Source: Thermococcus sp. | Lineage (GTDB): Archaea > Methanobacteriota_B > Thermococci > Thermococcales > Thermococcaceae | NCBI GenBank assembly: GCA_026987155.1 | Contig: JALSNG010000020.1 | Coordinates: forward strand, 1 to 5,019 | Length of the DNA: 5,019 bases | Direction: 5' to 3' | Part shown: piece after piece, positions 4,022 through 5,019 of the stretch | How the letters are laid out: each line of letters begins with the position of its first letter | Numbering within the stretch: the stretch's first letter is position 1 | The notes under the pieces: generated by a model | Databases searched by the model: none | The model's input: only the letters and a program-made list of their open reading frames with translations | Told to the model about the DNA's origin: nothing | Translations under genes and position numbers: made by a program

Positions 4022-5019
4022 TGTTAAAGAAACCCGTCCTTTTCTTGGGGGTTATGCTATTACTTGCCTTACCCGTTTCTGCCTCCCGGTTTCCGGAGCA
4101 GTTACCCTCGATAACCAAGGAGGAAGCTAACTCCCTTGGATTGATAATCTCCTACGGGGGAGGGGGAGGCGGCTGGGAGGGCTCGAACTACATCAACTTC
4201 TACCAGGACTTCATGTGTGCCAACCACACCCCCGATTACAACAACTACATTCTTGTGGTGGTAACCTATTACACAGACAACGAGGCCGTGGAGCAGTTCA
4301 GGTGGTTCATCAAGCAGGGGGAGAACTACACGGATTACGAGTTCGACATAACCGACGACTACGGGCAAAAAGTAGGCGTGGATTTTTGCCACTTTGAGTT
4401 CGACTCCGGAAGGAACTACGCTACGTTAAAGGAGGTCTGTGGTAAGAAATACTTTGACGGACACAGCTCTGTGGGGGTGCGTCGTCTCCACGAGGTTCTC
4501 GTGGGCGAGCACTACTTGGTGAGCGCTGAAGTTTCATACCTTGTTGGATCGAACGCCTGCAACCTTGAGGGCCTCGCCCCGGTTCTGCTGAACCTATACC
4601 TGAGCAGGATACCCAACAGCACGGTAAGGGTTCCGGTGAATGCATCTATCGATGTCTCTGGGGAAGAAAGCACTTCGGGAACTGGCCTGAGCCCAGAGGC
4701 AGTTAAGAGGATGAAGGATACCAACGAGAAGCTCAGGGGACTCGGTGAAAAATGGGGCGGCTTTATGGTCATCAAAACGTCGAAGGGGGAAGTTATCAGG
4801 GTTGTCAACTCAAACCCGGACTATCATGGCGGTAGCTCAGCCCTTGGCTGGAAGGCCAAGTACTACGGCAACAAGGCCCTCGATGCCTTCATCGATCAGG
4901 TTGCCAACTACCTTCCCAAACCATTGGGGCTCTTCAAGGACTACTTCAAAGCCGACAAGGAGGTCAACGTCTTCTCAGACGATGAGATGGTGAGGAAGAC
5001 CTCCAAAGACCTCCATGTG
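4021..5019 (+). CDS. Exported protein of unknown function, C-terminus cut by window edge
   Basis: The 333 visible residues begin with a signal peptide: MLKKP, a hydrophobic core, then LPVSA with likely cleavage after Ala21. The mature part has a run of six glycines (46-51) within ISYGGGGGGWEG, four cysteines (66, 123, 140, 180) that could form two disulfides outside the cell, and candidate N-glycosylation sites at Asn68, Asn102, Asn199 and Asn207. Residues about 58-195 look like a compact, aromatic-rich alpha/beta domain (YILVVVTYYTDNEAVEQFRW). After a Ser/Gly/Glu-rich linker near 207-220, a second part with LSPEAVKRMKDTNEKLRGLG begins. I recognise no family or active-site motif. The reading frame stays open to base 5019. 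The gene follows the microprotein with a 1-base stop/start overlap. An alternative start at 4018 adds one Met. Coding status is secure; function is unknown. Confidence 0.85.
   Translation, partial: MLKKPVLFLGVMLLLALPVSASRFPEQLPSITKEEANSLGLIISYGGGGGGWEGSNYINFYQDFMCANHTPDYNNYILVVVTYYTDNEAVEQFRWFIKQGENYTDYEFDITDDYGQKVGVDFCHFEFDSGRNYATLKEVCGKKYFDGHSSVGVRRLHEVLVGEHYLVSAEVSYLVGSNACNLEGLAPVLLNLYLSRIPNSTVRVPVNASIDVSGEESTSGTGLSPEAVKRMKDTNEKLRGLGEKWGGFMVIKTSKGEVIRVVNSNPDYHGGSSALGWKAKYYGNKALDAFIDQVANYLPKPLGLFKDYFKADKEVNVFSDDEMVRKTSKDLHV

Noticed and set aside
4512..4808. Minus-strand open frame of 98 codons
   Set aside because: It lies fully opposite the exported-protein gene, whose signal peptide, long open frame and codon pattern are convincing.

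Overview
The window looks like chromosomal DNA of a hyperthermophilic archaeon of the Thermococcales, most likely Thermococcus. The evidence is the protein families (a DUF257-like protein, archaeal BtpA, a signal-peptide-bearing Lon-type protease), archaeal BRE/TATA promoters about 25 bases before short leaders, and Shine-Dalgarno sites of the GGAGGTGAT type. No rRNA, tRNA, CRISPR array, insertion sequence or long repeat was seen.

Left part, minus strand (1-1470): a regulator with two winged helix-turn-helix domains (1470-961) overlaps by 4 bases a three-helix membrane protein (964-704). After 57 bases holding its own likely TATA box, a secreted or membrane-facing S16 (Lon-like) serine protease begins (646 to beyond base 1), with the Ser116/Lys159 dyad visible. 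Middle part: a 178-base divergent intergenic region (1471-1648) separates the regulator from a DUF257-like protein (1649-2311, plus). That gene runs convergently, with one base between the stop codons, into a PH-like plus SHOCT protein (2888-2313, minus). The latter shares a compact divergent promoter region with a BtpA-family TIM-barrel protein (2982-3767, plus).

Right part, plus strand (3768-5019): a T-rich terminator, a promoter, a 43-residue single-helix membrane microprotein (3890-4021), and a stop/start-coupled gene for a large exported protein of unknown function, cut by the window edge (4021-5019).

The genes do not form one pathway. Two small modules stand out: regulator plus membrane protein next to an exported protease, and membrane microprotein plus exported protein with four cysteines. 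Both have unknown functions and are the best candidates for something undescribed. Most start codons were chosen from a consistent Shine-Dalgarno spacing across the window (5-7 bases after the seventh base of GGAGGTGAT).
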